Source: Paraburkholderia acidisoli (GTDB lineage Bacteria; Pseudomonadota; Gammaproteobacteria; Burkholderiales; Burkholderiaceae). From it: DNA of 64,000 bases. Shown here one piece after another: positions 45,746 to 55,369 of the stretch (position 1 is its first letter; every line of letters begins with the position of its first letter). The DNA is taken from NCBI RefSeq assembly GCF_009789675.1, contig NZ_CP046914.1, forward strand, positions 1,674,001-1,738,000, given 5' to 3'. Both the position numbers and the translations under genes were made by a program. The notes beneath the pieces were generated by a model. That model saw nothing but the letters and a program-made list of their open reading frames with translations. It did not search any database and had not been told where the DNA came from.

Positions 45746-46699
45746 ATGAGCGCGAACGTCGCAGTCCTCACGCCGCCCACGCGGCCGCTCGAAGCGCATG
45801 ACGCGCGCCGCTCCGCGGTGGGCGAATGTCCCGTGTGGCGCGAGTCGGAAAACGCCCTGTACTGGGTCGACATTCCCGCGCAATTGATCGTGCGTTATGG
45901 CGCCGGCGTGGCGGGCGGCGCACTGGCACGCCGCACCGAATGGGCACTGCCCGAGCGTATCGGCTGCTTCGCGTTCGCGCGCGACGGCGGCGTGCTGGCC
46001 GCGCTCGAAACCGGGCTCTTCGCCGTGACGCTGCATGAGCCGGCCGCGCAGTCGCACCGAGGCGAAGTCAGCGTGCGCCCGCTCGCAAGCGTCGCGCACG
46101 ACGCCGAACGCATGCGTTTCAACGACGGCCGTTGCGATCGTCAGGGCCGTTTCTGGTCCGGAACGATGGTGCAGGACGCCGCCGCGCCACAACCGGCGGG
46201 CAAGCTGTATCGCTACACGGCGGAGGCCGGTTTGTCGGCGCCCGTGATCGACGCGCTCTGCACGCAGAACGGCCTCGCGTGGTCGCCCGACGGCCGCACG
46301 ATGTATCTGTCCGATTCGCATCCGTCGAGCCGCGTGATCTGGGCATTCGACTACGACATCGACGATGGCGTCCCCACGAATCGTCGCGTGTTCGCCGATC
46401 TGCACGACTACACCGGCCGCCCGGACGGCGCGGCGGTCGACGCCGACGGCGGTTACTGGATCTGCGCCAACGACGCGGGCCAGTTGCTGCGCTTCACGCC
46501 GGAAGGGCGGCTCGACCGCAGCGTCGCGGTGCCGGTGTCGAAGCCGTCGATGTGCGCATTCGGCGGCGCGAATTACGACACGCTGTTCGTCACGACGATC
46601 ATTCCCGCGCAGGCGGGCGAGCAGGACGGCCTCGTGTTCGCGCTCGACGCGGGCGTGCGCGGTCTGCCCGAGCCCGAATTCGCGGGCGCGCTGCGCTGA
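45746..46699 (+). CDS. SMP-30/gluconolactonase family lactonase
   Basis: A 317-residue six-bladed propeller protein. Metal ligands fit regucalcin/gluconolactonase: Glu in VGECPVW, Asn in RFNDGRCDRQGRFWSGTM, Asn in CTQNGLAWSPDG and Asp in GRPDGAAVDADGGYW, with the YLSDSHPSSRVIWAF block. It hydrolyses sugar-acid lactones. Udh makes an aldarolactone, so this is the obvious next enzyme. GAGGAG precedes ATG 45746, 11 bp after the RraA-family stop. It is cotranscribed with the RraA-like and epimerase-like genes. Confidence 0.92.
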   Translation: MSANVAVLTPPTRPLEAHDARRSAVGECPVWRESENALYWVDIPAQLIVRYGAGVAGGALARRTEWALPERIGCFAFARDGGVLAALETGLFAVTLHEPAAQSHRGEVSVRPLASVAHDAERMRFNDGRCDRQGRFWSGTMVQDAAAPQPAGKLYRYTAEAGLSAPVIDALCTQNGLAWSPDGRTMYLSDSHPSSRVIWAFDYDIDDGVPTNRRVFADLHDYTGRPDGAAVDADGGYWICANDAGQLLRFTPEGRLDRSVAVPVSKPSMCAFGGANYDTLFVTTIIPAQAGEQDGLVFALDAGVRGLPEPEFAGALR

Positions 46700-46725
46700 G
46701 TTTTCTCTTTATCGGAACGGAAACG

Positions 46726-47631
46726 ATGCGGTTTCAGGATCAGGACGTCGTCGAACTCGCGCGCGGCGCGTCGCGGTTGCGCGTGGCGCCGCAAGCGGGC
46801 GGCCGCCTGCTGTCATGGACGATAGCCGGCGCGCCCGTTCTGTATTGGCCCGACGCGCCCGACTGGAGCCAGCCGGGCGGGATTCGCGGCGGCAATCCGC
46901 TGCTGTTTCCGTTCATCGCGCGGCATTGGGTGGACGGTGAAATGGGCGCGTGGCGCGACGCGAGCGGCACGGTGCGCGAGATGCCGCTGCATGGTTTCGC
47001 GCGCGATCTGCCGTTCGCGGCGGACGTCGCGCCGGAAGGCGACGGCGTGCGCGTGACGCTCGCCGACAGCGCGGCGACGCGCGAGCGCTACCCGTTCGGC
47101 TTTCGCTTCGAGGCGGCGTATCGGCTGCGGGAGGGTGACGCGCTCGACGTCGACCTGATCACGACCAATACCGGCGACACCCCGCTGCCGTACTACGCGG
47201 GCCATCATTTCTATTTCGCGCTGCCGCACGCCGAGCGCGCGCGCACCACGATCACCTTGCCGCGCAACGCGTGGCGGCGGCAGTTGCCGGACGGCGCGAC
47301 GACCGAAGCCACGCCCGGCGCGAGGCGATACCGGCTCGACGACGCGCAGATCGTCGACCGCTTCCATTGCCTCGACGGCGCGCCGGACGCGCCCGTGCGT
47401 ATCGAGATGCCATCGCAAGGTCGCGCGATCGAGATCGATCTGAGCCGCCCCGGCTCGACGCCCTGGTACGCCGTCACCACGTGGACGCTCGCGCCCGATT
47501 GCGACTTTTATTGCGTGGAGCCATGGCTCGGTTTGCCCGACGCGATTCATACGGGACTGGGTTTGCGCTGGCTGAAACCGGGCGAGACGCAACGCGCGGC
47601 GCTGCGGATCACGGTGAGCGCGTGGCGCTGA
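46726..47631 (+). CDS. aldose 1-epimerase family protein
   Basis: A 301-residue galactose-mutarotase-like protein. Seen are the N-terminal GASRLRVAPQAGGRLLSW, a strand with GGIRGGNPLLFPFIARH, and YYAGHHFYFALP with a probable catalytic His. A DAIHTG segment lies near the C-terminus. Mutarotases interconvert sugar anomers; the beta anomer is the substrate form for Udh-type dehydrogenases. It begins 26 bp after the lactonase stop and shares its operon. It lacks clear galactose-specific features, so the sugar is unknown. Confidence 0.87.
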   Translation: MRFQDQDVVELARGASRLRVAPQAGGRLLSWTIAGAPVLYWPDAPDWSQPGGIRGGNPLLFPFIARHWVDGEMGAWRDASGTVREMPLHGFARDLPFAADVAPEGDGVRVTLADSAATRERYPFGFRFEAAYRLREGDALDVDLITTNTGDTPLPYYAGHHFYFALPHAERARTTITLPRNAWRRQLPDGATTEATPGARRYRLDDAQIVDRFHCLDGAPDAPVRIEMPSQGRAIEIDLSRPGSTPWYAVTTWTLAPDCDFYCVEPWLGLPDAIHTGLGLRWLKPGETQRAALRITVSAWR

Positions 47632-47700
47632 AGGCATGCCCGCGCACACGCCCGGCGCGCGGGTGCCATGCGATATGACTTACAATTCACGATACCCCTG

Positions 47701-47706
47701 ACAACT
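47701..47706. promoter_or_regulatory. operator half-site before the GntR gene
   Basis: ACAACT, preceded by TG as in the 31029 operator (TTGACAACT there, CTGACAACT here), 19 bp before the regulator's ATG. The opposite half is not recognisable, so autoregulation is only suggested. Confidence 0.3.
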
Positions 47707-47724
47707 CAAGTGCATCGTCCGACC

Positions 47725-48414
47725 ATGTCTGAGCAGAAAGCGCCGAATATGCCGGCGCGGATTTACAGCGACATCCTCAACCGCATCATCGAAGGCGAAT
47801 ACAAGGAAGGGGAGCGTTTGCCGACGGAGCACATGCTGGCGGAGCGGTTCGCGACGTCGCGCCCGACGGTGCGCGAGGCGCTCGCGCAACTGCGCGCGGA
47901 CGGCATCATCGCCACGCGCCACGGTTCGGGCACCACGGTCATGCGTCGCCCCGACCCGGACGTACGGCGGTTCGCGCCGCTCGAAACGTTGTCGGACATT
48001 CGGCGTTGCTACGAGTATCGCGTGGTGGTCGAGGCGGGCGCCGCGTCGCTCGCGGCGCAGAAGGCGGAGGACGGCGATATCGCCGCGATTCAACGCGAGT
48101 GGGAAAACCTGCAAACCATTGTCGAAACCTCGGGCATCGGCGCGAAAGACGACTTTGCGTTCCACATGGCCGTGGCGCGCGCCTCGAAGAACCAGTTCTT
48201 CATCACGGCGCTTTCGGGCATTCAGGAGCAGATGGTGTTCAGCATGAACCTGTCGCGCAACCTCTCGCTCGTGAAGTCGGTCGAGCGTCAGCGGCTCGTG
48301 CAGCAGGAGCATCTGGAAGTGCTCGAAGCGATCCAGAGACGCGACGCCGAAGCGGCGTCGCAAGCCATGCGCAGTCACCTCGAACGCGCCGTGAATCGCA
48401 TGTTCGGCTCGTGA
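47725..48414 (+). CDS. GntR family regulator, FCD (FadR-type) subfamily
   Basis: A 229-residue regulator. The winged helix-turn-helix is at residues 10-75 (ERLPTEHMLAERFATSRPTVREALAQL, then GIIATRHGSGTTV), followed by an all-helical FCD domain. The FCD metal/ligand-site pattern appears in pieces (DFAFHMAVARASKN; QEHLEVLEAIQRRD). FCD regulators typically repress sugar-acid catabolism and release DNA on binding the acid. It is the last gene of the island and is followed by a strong terminator. The shared GTTGT-N3-ACAAC repeats are its likely sites, by analogy with FCD-type operators (TNGTNNNACNA). Confidence 0.93.
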   Translation: MSEQKAPNMPARIYSDILNRIIEGEYKEGERLPTEHMLAERFATSRPTVREALAQLRADGIIATRHGSGTTVMRRPDPDVRRFAPLETLSDIRRCYEYRVVVEAGAASLAAQKAEDGDIAAIQREWENLQTIVETSGIGAKDDFAFHMAVARASKNQFFITALSGIQEQMVFSMNLSRNLSLVKSVERQRLVQQEHLEVLEAIQRRDAEAASQAMRSHLERAVNRMFGS

Positions 48415-48444
48415 ATTAAACCGCGCGCGGGACGGGCGGAAATG

Positions 48445-48477
48445 AAAAATCGGCGCACGGAATGCGCCGATTTTTTT
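48445..48477. terminator. Rho-independent terminator after GntR gene
   Basis: A 13-bp stem (AAAAATCGGCGCA / TGCGCCGATTTTT) with a 5-base loop and seven T residues. It terminates the regulator gene and can also act from the phasin side. Confidence 0.95.
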
Positions 48478-48515
48478 GTCTGGTGCGTTCTTTGGCACGG
48501 GCGTGCCGCAAAAGA

Positions 48516-48553
48516 AAAAACCGGCGGGCAACTTGCATTGCCCGCCGGTTTTT
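48516..48553. terminator. Rho-independent terminator after phasin gene
   Basis: A 16-bp perfect stem (AAAAACCGGCGGGCAA and its complement) with a 6-base loop, ending in a T run on both strands. It lies 23 bp beyond the phasin stop on the minus strand. Confidence 0.93.
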
Positions 48554-48575
48554 ACGTTCGACGCAGCTCGCCTGC

Positions 48576-49142
48576 TTACACCGCGGCTTGCTTGGCGGCG
48601 CGCGCCGAGGCTTGCGCAACCGCCTTCGTGGCGGCCTTACCGGCGGCGTCGAGGTTGGTTTCAGCGAATTCCACGGCTTGCTTCGCAGCCTTGTTCACGG
48701 AATCTACGGCGCTGCTGGCGGCGTTGATGGCCGTCTTGATCGCGGCAACGGCGGCTTCCGAGCCGGCCGGGGCGTTCTTCGCGGCGTTGTCGACCAGCGC
48801 TTCGAGCGTGCGTTGCTGTTGTTCGTACTGCGCTTGCGCGGCGCTGGCGAACTCGGCTTGCGTGGACGAAACGATGTCGTACACGCTGCGGCCGTAGGCG
48901 AGCGCCTGTTCGGCGGCGGGTTGCGCGAGGCCGGCTTGCGCGGCGAAGAAACCTTGCGGGTCCTTGGCCGAGAACGCGCGCTGGGCGTTTTCCTGGCCTT
49001 CCGCGAACGCCGTGCGGGCCGTCTGGATGTTGAGTTCGGCGAGCTTGATCGCGCCTTCGAAAGCCTTGCTCGTCAGGCCGAAGAGGGCGTCAAAACCGGC
49101 CTTCTGGGTGGCGGCGAACTGTTCGGGAGTCGGCAGATTCAT
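48576..49142 (-). CDS. phaP: phasin (PhaP family)
   Basis: A 188-residue Ala-rich helical protein of the PhaP phasin family. Its start, NLPTPEQFAATQKAGFDALFGLT, and the FEGAIKLAELNIQTAR segment are typical of Burkholderiales granule-associated proteins. The second half is an Ala/Lys-rich amphipathic run with heptad character. It coats polyhydroxyalkanoate granules. AAGGA precedes the ATG. It is monocistronic, with its own terminator. A longer upstream frame (to 49253) lacks family similarity and is not used. Confidence 0.93.
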   Translation of the reverse strand: MNLPTPEQFAATQKAGFDALFGLTSKAFEGAIKLAELNIQTARTAFAEGQENAQRAFSAKDPQGFFAAQAGLAQPAAEQALAYGRSVYDIVSSTQAEFASAAQAQYEQQQRTLEALVDNAAKNAPAGSEAAVAAIKTAINAASSAVDSVNKAAKQAVEFAETNLDAAGKAATKAVAQASARAAKQAAV

Positions 49143-49573
49143 GATGTCGTTCCTTGTGCGAGAGACGCTACGCGTGGGTTTCCGTTGCGAAAATGAGAAA
49201 ACTTTCGTTTCGATCACCGGGTCGCGCAGGAAGGGTTTTGTGCGATGCAGCAATCGAGTTCATATTACGCGATCCAATATTCCTGTCAAGCGAAATTTGT
49301 GCGTCGCAACAATTGGGTAATCGCTTGATTCATTACGGGTTTTCGCTCATGCGGCCGGGGCGCCCGGAAGCCCCGCGAACCGCTTAAGCGCAGCGCATCG
49401 CAAGTGGGGGCACAATGGCTGTCCCCCTGGCGCATCGAGACGTCCGGGCGGGTCCCCCAATCGAGCGGCGACGGTTTTCGAGCGGAACCGGCGCACGAGA
49501 CGGTCGCGACGACACGCGACGTTGATGCCGACGCGAGCGAGGCGCGTCGCCGCGCATTCTGGAGAAAATTGAC
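49143..49573. other. 431-bp divergent region between phasin and catalase genes
   Basis: No gene is seen. The first 180 bp are AT-richer and should hold the phasin promoter. The rest is GC-rich and leads to the catalase ribosome site (GGAG). No OxyR or other operator was recognised. Confidence 0.5.
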
Positions 49574-51037
49574 ATGAGTGCATCGAGCGACAAGTCTCTC
49601 GGCCAATCCACCACGGGCGCGGGCGCGCCGGCTGTCAGCGACCGCAACTCGTTGACGATCGGACCCGACGGCCCGATCGTGCTGCACGACGTGCACTTCC
49701 TCGAGCAGATGGCGCACTTCAACCGCGAGAAAGTGCCGGAGCGCCAGCCGCACGCGAAGGGCGCGGGGGCGTTCGGCGAGTTCAAGACGACCGAGGACGT
49801 TTCGCGTTACACCAAGGCCGCGCTGTTCCAGCCGGGCGCGACGACCGAGATGCTCGCGCGCTTTTCGACGGTCGCGGGCGAAATGGGCAGCCCCGATACG
49901 TGGCGCGACGTGCGCGGTTTCTCGCTGAAGTTCTACACGACCGAAGGCAATTACGATCTCGTCGGCAATAACACGCCGGTGTTCTTCGTGCGCGATCCGA
50001 TGAAGTTTCCGCACTTCATCCGCAGCCAGAAGCGTCTGCCCGATTCGGGCCTGCGCGACGGCGAAATGCAGTGGGACTTCTGGACCAACAATCCGGAATC
50101 GGCGCACCAGGTCACGTATCTGATGGGCGAGCGCGGCCTGCCGAAAACCTGGCGCGAGATGAACGGTTACGGTTCGCACACGTATATGTGGGTGAACGCG
50201 CAGGGCGAGAAGTTCTGGGTCAAGTACCACTTCCACACGCATCAGGGCATGGCGTTCTTCAGCAACGCCGAAGCGGAGGCGATGGCGGGGCGCGACGCGG
50301 ATTTCCATCGCCGCGATCTGTTCGACGCCATCAAGCGAGGCGAATTTCCCGCGTGGACGCTGTTCGTGCAGGTCATGCCGTACGCGGAGGCGAAGCAGTA
50401 TCGCTTCAATCCGTTCGACCTCACGAAGACGTGGTCGCACAAGGACTATCCGCTCATCAAGGTCGGCACGATGACGCTCAACCGCAACCCGGAGAACTTC
50501 TTCGCGCAGATCGAGCAGGCCGCGTTCTCGCCGGGCAATACGGTGCCGGGCATCGGTTTGTCGCCGGACCGCATGCTGCTCGGCCGCGCGTTCGCATACA
50601 ACGACGCGCAGCGCGCGCGCATCGGCACGAACTTCCATCAACTGCCGGTGAACCGTCCCAAGGTGCCGGTGCAGAGCTATATGTTCGACGGCCACATGGC
50701 GTACGAGCACACGGGCAACGCGCCCACCTACGTGCCCAACAGCTTCGGACGTCCGTGGGCCGACACCACGGGCAAGGCCGAAGACGGCTGGGAATCGGAC
50801 GGCGAGATGGTGCGCAGCGCCTACACGCTGCACGCGGAAGACGACGACTTCGGCCAGCCCGGTGAACTCGTGCGCCGCGTGTTCGACGACAGGCAGCGCG
50901 AGTTGCTGGTCGAGCAGGTGGTGGCGAGCCTCGGCGGCGTGCGCAGCCCCGTGCGCGAGCGCGTGTTCGAGTACTGGAAGAAGATCGACGCCGACGTGGG
51001 TGCGCAGATCGAAAAGAAGGCGGGCAGCGGGAAGTAA
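49574..51037 (+). CDS. katA: monofunctional heme catalase (KatA-type, small subunit)
   Basis: A 487-residue clade-3-size catalase that converts hydrogen peroxide to water and oxygen. The distal His is in [14 protein letters not shown], the catalytic Asn in [14 protein letters not shown], and the proximal heme Tyr in [30 protein letters not shown] is the conserved heme-pocket block. The first 22 residues are Ser/Ala-rich and unlike typical KatA starts but need not be an export signal. It stands alone between a divergent phasin gene and a terminator. Confidence 0.96.
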   Translation: MSASSDKSLGQSTTGAGAPAVSDRNSLTIGPDGPIVLHDVHFLEQMAHFNREKVPERQPHAKGAGAFGEFKTTEDVSRYTKAALFQPGATTEMLARFSTVAGEMGSPDTWRDVRGFSLKFYTTEGNYDLVGNNTPVFFVRDPMKFPHFIRSQKRLPDSGLRDGEMQWDFWTNNPESAHQVTYLMGERGLPKTWREMNGYGSHTYMWVNAQGEKFWVKYHFHTHQGMAFFSNAEAEAMAGRDADFHRRDLFDAIKRGEFPAWTLFVQVMPYAEAKQYRFNPFDLTKTWSHKDYPLIKVGTMTLNRNPENFFAQIEQAAFSPGNTVPGIGLSPDRMLLGRAFAYNDAQRARIGTNFHQLPVNRPKVPVQSYMFDGHMAYEHTGNAPTYVPNSFGRPWADTTGKAEDGWESDGEMVRSAYTLHAEDDDFGQPGELVRRVFDDRQRELLVEQVVASLGGVRSPVRERVFEYWKKIDADVGAQIEKKAGSGK

Positions 51038-51078
51038 ATTGCCGCCACGCCGCGCATTGAATGCGTAGCGCGAGAGAG

Positions 51079-51106
51079 AAGGCCGGATCGAATGCGATCC
51101 GGCCTT
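51079..51106 (+). terminator. Rho-independent terminator after catalase
   Basis: A 12-bp stem AAGGCCGGATCG / CGATCCGGCCTT with a 4-base loop, followed by TTGTTTTG. Confidence 0.9.
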
Positions 51107-51477
51107 TTGTTTTGCCGATGGTCGATGCTCGTATCGCCGGATTAGCCGCGGATGTTCCTTTTTTTTCGACTGGAAATCCGGCGCCTCGCTCAGTGTTTTT
51201 TGGGTGTCGTTGTTCGGCGAATTGTGCCCGGGCGCGCTTACGTCTGTATAAAGCGCGTTGGCGTAAATCGCGGTTTGTCGGCGCTATTTTTTTCAAACGT
51301 TTTACTCGTCGATTACGATTGCGCCTTCTGCAGCGCCGTGGCGCGCGGCGCATAATGAGCCGTGTCGTGGCGGCCCGATGGCGGCATGCGCAATGCGCTT
51401 ATCGGAATTGCAACGGAGAGGGAATAAAATCGCCACGCCTTCCGTTATCCCTTACTGAAACGTTACCGCCCGATCAC
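51107..51477. other. 371-bp intergenic region upstream of cytochrome b561 gene
   Basis: No convincing gene. It is AT-richer than neighbouring DNA, with several T runs (around 51160 and 51285). A GGAGAGGGAA stretch at about 51415 looks like a ribosome site but leads to no start at proper distance. The promoter of the b561/glycosyltransferase unit should lie here. Confidence 0.45.
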
Positions 51478-52095
51478 GTGAAAACTCCTTTGCCCGCTGA
51501 ATCCGCTTTCGCGAATGCCGATCTCGCCTCGCAGAAATACACGCGCGTCGCGGTATTGCTGCACTGGCTCATTGCGCTGCTGATTCTCACGAACGTCGCG
51601 CTCGGCCTGATGGGCGCGCTATTGCCGGACGGCGCGCTCTCCGACACCGCCATTCGGCTCGTGATCGACACGCACAAATCCATCGGCATCACCGTGCTCG
51701 GGCTGGCGATCCTGCGCGTGCTGTGGCGCGTCTCGCATCGTCCGCCGCCGCTGCCGGCCGAATTCCCGATGTGGGAGCGCGCCGCCGCGCACGCGGCGCA
51801 TGTCGCGCTCTACGTGCTGATCTTCGCCATGCCGCTTACAGGCTGGCTGCACGACTCCGCGTGGGTCGCGGCCGCCTCGCATCCCATGTATCTCTACGGC
51901 GTCGTGCCGTGGCCGCGCATCGGCTTCATCATGGATCTCGACGCGGTCACCAAGAACCGTCTGCACGAACAGTTCGGCGCGCTGCATACGGCGTGCAGCT
52001 ATGCGCTTTACGGCGTGCTCGCGTTGCATATCGCGGGGGCGCTCAAGCATCAATGGATCGATCGTCATTCGGTGTTGCGCCGGATGATGCCGTGA
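51478..52095 (+). CDS. cytochrome b561 (CybB/YceJ-like)
   Basis: A 205-residue membrane di-heme cytochrome. Four spans carry the expected His ligands: LLHWLIALLIL, DTHKSIGI, AHVALYVLIFAMPLTGW and LHTACSYALYGVLALHIAGALKHQW. The E. coli family member CybB is a superoxide:ubiquinone oxidoreductase, so a role in oxidative stress next to catalase fits. The GTG start at 51478 lacks a good ribosome site; an ATG at 51355 would add a long polar N-terminus, so the start is uncertain. Confidence 0.85.
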   Translation: MKTPLPAESAFANADLASQKYTRVAVLLHWLIALLILTNVALGLMGALLPDGALSDTAIRLVIDTHKSIGITVLGLAILRVLWRVSHRPPPLPAEFPMWERAAAHAAHVALYVLIFAMPLTGWLHDSAWVAAASHPMYLYGVVPWPRIGFIMDLDAVTKNRLHEQFGALHTACSYALYGVLALHIAGALKHQWIDRHSVLRRMMP

Positions 52096-52114
52096 GCAAT
52101 CGAAAAGGAACGCT

Positions 52115-53587
52115 TTGAAAAACACGCTTGAAGAGGCCTTGCTGCGCACGTCGCCGCGCCTCGTACCGCCTCGCACGCCCATCGCGAGCATCGTGATTCA
52201 TCTCGGTGTCATGGTGCTGTGGTTCGTGCTGTTCGCGCGTGCGTTCTTTCTGCAGGGCGTGGTCGCGTGGTCGACCGGCATTGCCTACGTGATCTACGAC
52301 ACGGTGCTGCTGGTGTTCGTGGCGTGGCAGGCGCGCGTGCTGCTGGCGCCGCGGCGCGCAGCGGTCAATGTGGCGGCCGATACCCCGCTGCCGACGCTCG
52401 GCGTGATCGTCGCGGCGCATAACGAGGCCGCCGTGCTGCCGATCACGCTCGACGCGTTGTTCGCGCAGACCCGCGCGCCGCAGCAGATCGTGATCGCCGA
52501 CGACGGTTCGACCGACGGCACCGCCGCGCTGCTCACTCAGCATTACGGCCTCGTGGATCCGGGCGAAGGACAGTTGAGCGCGGCGTCGCCGCGATATCCC
52601 ACGCTGCGCTGGCTGAAGCTCGCGCACGGCGGCAAGGCGCGTGCGCTCAACGCGGCGCTGCTGGCAATTGCCACCGACACGGTCATGACCGTCGACGCCG
52701 ACACGCTGCTCGAACCCGACGCCTGTGCCGCCATGACCGAAGCGTTCGGCAGCGAGCCGGAACTCGTCGCGGCCGCGGGGCTGCTCACGCCGGTGTGCGG
52801 CAAGTCGCTGAGCGGGCGCTTCTTCCAGTGGTTTCAAACCTACGAGTACATCCGCAATTTCATCTCGCGTTTCGCGTGGATGCGTGCAGACAGTTTGCTG
52901 CTCGTCTCGGGCGCATTCGCGGGATTCCGTCGCGAGGCGGTCATGAAAGTGGGCGGCTTCGATCCGCATTGCCTCGTAGAGGATTACGAACTGATTCATC
53001 GCTTGCGGCGCTATTCGGCGCACGAGAATCTGGGCTGGGACGTGCGCGTGCTCGGCACCGCGCGCGCGCATACCGACGCGCCCGGCACGCTCACGAGCTT
53101 CCTGCGGCAGCGCCGCCGCTGGTTCGCGGGCTTTCTGCAAACGCAGTATTGGTATCGCGACATGACGGGGAATCGCCGTTACGGCAAGCTCGGCTTGATG
53201 ATGCTGCCCGTGAAGGCCTTCGACACGGTGCAGCCCATTTACGGGCTCACCGCATTCGCGCTGCTGGTGGGGTTTCTGTTCGACGGCCGCTTCACCATCG
53301 TGCTGCCGGTGCTGGCCGTGATCGTGGGCAAGATCGCCATCGACCTCGCGTTTCACCTGTTCTCCGTGCATCTGTACCGGCGCTGGAGCGGCGACCGCAC
53401 GAGTTCGAGCTTCGGCATGGCTTTGCTCGCCGCGATCTTCGAACCGTTCTCGTTCCAGTTGATGCGCCACAGCGGCGCGGCGCTCGGCTGGCTGCATTTC
53501 CTGCTCGGCCGCCGCAAGTGGGGCGTGCAGCAGCGCACTGGCCTGGCCACGGCGGGCAATCGCGAAAGTACCGCGCCCACGCGCTGA
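52115..53587 (+). CDS. membrane glycosyltransferase family 2
   Basis: A 490-residue protein. N-terminal membrane spans (VIHLGVMVLWFVLFARAFFL, then LLVFVAWQARVLL) precede a GT-A domain: VIVAAHNEAAVLP, VIADDGSTDGTAALL, the DxD in TVDADTLLEPDA, catalytic-base region VEDYELIHRL, and QRRRWFAGF. Further membrane spans follow near the C-terminus. This is the layout of processive polysaccharide synthases such as the PgaC and BcsA type, which polymerise sugars while exporting them. TTG start with AAAAGGAA upstream, 19 bp after the b561 gene. No other exopolysaccharide genes are nearby, so the product is unknown. Confidence 0.88.
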   Translation: MKNTLEEALLRTSPRLVPPRTPIASIVIHLGVMVLWFVLFARAFFLQGVVAWSTGIAYVIYDTVLLVFVAWQARVLLAPRRAAVNVAADTPLPTLGVIVAAHNEAAVLPITLDALFAQTRAPQQIVIADDGSTDGTAALLTQHYGLVDPGEGQLSAASPRYPTLRWLKLAHGGKARALNAALLAIATDTVMTVDADTLLEPDACAAMTEAFGSEPELVAAAGLLTPVCGKSLSGRFFQWFQTYEYIRNFISRFAWMRADSLLLVSGAFAGFRREAVMKVGGFDPHCLVEDYELIHRLRRYSAHENLGWDVRVLGTARAHTDAPGTLTSFLRQRRRWFAGFLQTQYWYRDMTGNRRYGKLGLMMLPVKAFDTVQPIYGLTAFALLVGFLFDGRFTIVLPVLAVIVGKIAIDLAFHLFSVHLYRRWSGDRTSSSFGMALLAAIFEPFSFQLMRHSGAALGWLHFLLGRRKWGVQQRTGLATAGNRESTAPTR

Positions 53588-53608
53588 TCTTTTCTTCTTC
53601 CTCATGCG

Positions 53609-53643
53609 AATGGCATCAAGACGAAATTCGTCTCGATGCCATT
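53609..53643. repeat. 35-nt inverted repeat after the glycosyltransferase gene
   Basis: Arms AATGGCATC and GATGCCATT, then AGACGAA and TTCGTCT, separated by single unpaired bases, form a nearly perfect 16-bp hairpin, 21 bp beyond the stop codon. There is no T tract. A related direct copy, CATGCGAATG(G/A)CATC, occurs at 53603 and again at 53683. The remaining region to 53880 shows nothing else clear. Confidence 0.75.
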
Positions 53644-53880
53644 TGTCATTGGCGGCCGGCGTTTTCGTGCACCGCATTGAAGCATGCGAATGACATCGGC
53701 ATGACGGGTGCCTTTTCAGAGCGTACGATGTCACACGAATTGCACCAACGAAGCGCATGCTGTCGCGCCGACGCGATGGCATATCAATTGCTTTTTCCAA
53801 GCGTCGCAGCGCGCAGGCGTGACGTCGCAATCTTGTGACGAATCGTCGGGCGCCGCTGTATTCACGCGCGAGAACGAACG

Positions 53881-55287
53881 ATGCAAGTCCATGACGAGAT
53901 GCGCGACGAGGGCGCGGTGCGCCCGCATTACGACCGTTTCCAGAACTGGCTCGATCGGCAAACCGCCGAAACGATGGCCCGCAAGCGCGCGGAGGCGGAT
54001 CTGCTGTTTCGCCGCGTGGGTATCACGTTCGCGGTCAACGGCGATCTCTCCGGCACCGAACGGCTCATCCCGTTCGACCTGATTCCCCGCATCATTCCCG
54101 CCCACGAGTGGGATCTGCTCGAACGCGGCCTGCGCCAGCGCGTGCAAGCGCTGAATCTTTTCCTGCACGACGTCTATCACGACCGCAACATCGTGCGCGC
54201 CGGCGTGATTCCGCCCGAGCAGGTCTACACGAACGCGCAGTACCGGCCCGAGATGCAGGGCATCGATTTGCCGCTGGGCGTGTACGCGCATATCGCCGGT
54301 ATCGACATCGTGCGCGACGGTCGTGACGGCGCGTTTTACGTGCTCGAAGACAATCTGCGCGTGCCGTCCGGCGTCTCGTACATGCTCGAAAACCGCAAGA
54401 TGATGATGCGGCTCTTTCCCGAGCTATTCGTGCAGCACAAGGTGGCGCCCGTCGCCCACTATCCCGACCTGCTGCTCGAAACGCTGCGGGCTTCGGCGCC
54501 CGAAGGCGTCGACGAACCCGTGGTCGTGCTGCTCACGCCGGGCATGTACAACTCGGCGTATTTCGAGCACACGTTTCTCGCGCAGCAAATGGGCGTCGAA
54601 CTCGTGGAAGGCAAGGACCTGTTCGTCGACGACAACTACGTGTTCATGCGCACGACCCAGGGCCCGCGCCGCGTGGACGTGATTTATCGCCGCGTGGACG
54701 ACGACTTTCTCGACCCGCTCGCGTTTCGCGTCGACTCCGCGCTCGGTGTGCCGGGCCTGCTCACGGCGTATCGCGCGGGGCGCGTGGTGCTCGCGAATGC
54801 CATGGGCACCGGCGTGGCCGACGATAAATCGATCTATCCGTACGTGCCCGACATGATCGAGTTTTATCTCGGCGAAAAGCCCATTCTGAAGAACGTGCCC
54901 ACGTGGCAGTGCCGCCGTCCCGAAGACCTTGCGTGGACGCTCGAGAATCTACCCGATCTCGTCGTCAAGGAAGTGCATGGCGCGGGCGGCTACGGCATGC
55001 TCGTCGGGCCCGCGTCCACCCGCGAGGAGATCGAGGCGTTTCGCGCGCGGCTGCTGGCACGGCCCGCGAACTACATCGCGCAACCCACGCTCTCGCTGTC
55101 GGCGTGCCCGACCTTTGTCGAAGCGGGCATTGCGCCGCGCCATATCGACCTGCGCCCATTTGTGCTCTCGGGCAAGACGGTCCAGATGGCGGCGGGCGGC
55201 CTCACGCGCGTCGCGCTGAAGGAAGGCTCGCTCGTCGTCAATTCGTCGCAAGGCGGCGGCACCAAGGACACCTGGGTGCTCGAATGA
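53881..55287 (+). CDS. circularly permuted ATP-grasp protein (DUF404/407 type)
   Basis: A 468-residue member of the circularly permuted ATP-grasp type 2 family. It begins with an all-helical lead (YDRFQNWLDRQTAETM), then the ATP-grasp core with YVLEDNLRVPSGVSYMLENR, MYNSAYFEHTFLAQQMGV and VDVIYRRVDDDFLDPL. The nucleotide-binding VVKEVHGAGGYGMLVGP and the C-terminal RHIDLRPFVLSG complete it. Such enzymes are predicted peptide or amide ligases. It heads the four-gene unit with alpha-E, transglutaminase and Anbu genes. The reaction is not known for this operon. Confidence 0.93.
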   Translation: MQVHDEMRDEGAVRPHYDRFQNWLDRQTAETMARKRAEADLLFRRVGITFAVNGDLSGTERLIPFDLIPRIIPAHEWDLLERGLRQRVQALNLFLHDVYHDRNIVRAGVIPPEQVYTNAQYRPEMQGIDLPLGVYAHIAGIDIVRDGRDGAFYVLEDNLRVPSGVSYMLENRKMMMRLFPELFVQHKVAPVAHYPDLLLETLRASAPEGVDEPVVVLLTPGMYNSAYFEHTFLAQQMGVELVEGKDLFVDDNYVFMRTTQGPRRVDVIYRRVDDDFLDPLAFRVDSALGVPGLLTAYRAGRVVLANAMGTGVADDKSIYPYVPDMIEFYLGEKPILKNVPTWQCRRPEDLAWTLENLPDLVVKEVHGAGGYGMLVGPASTREEIEAFRARLLARPANYIAQPTLSLSACPTFVEAGIAPRHIDLRPFVLSGKTVQMAAGGLTRVALKEGSLVVNSSQGGGTKDTWVLE

Positions 55288-55369
55288 GCTTCGGGCATTC
55301 ACGCCAGGCAGGTTCCCAGCTCGCGTTTTCTAACGGCTCGCGCCAGATAAGCAAAGAAAAGGATCGATC

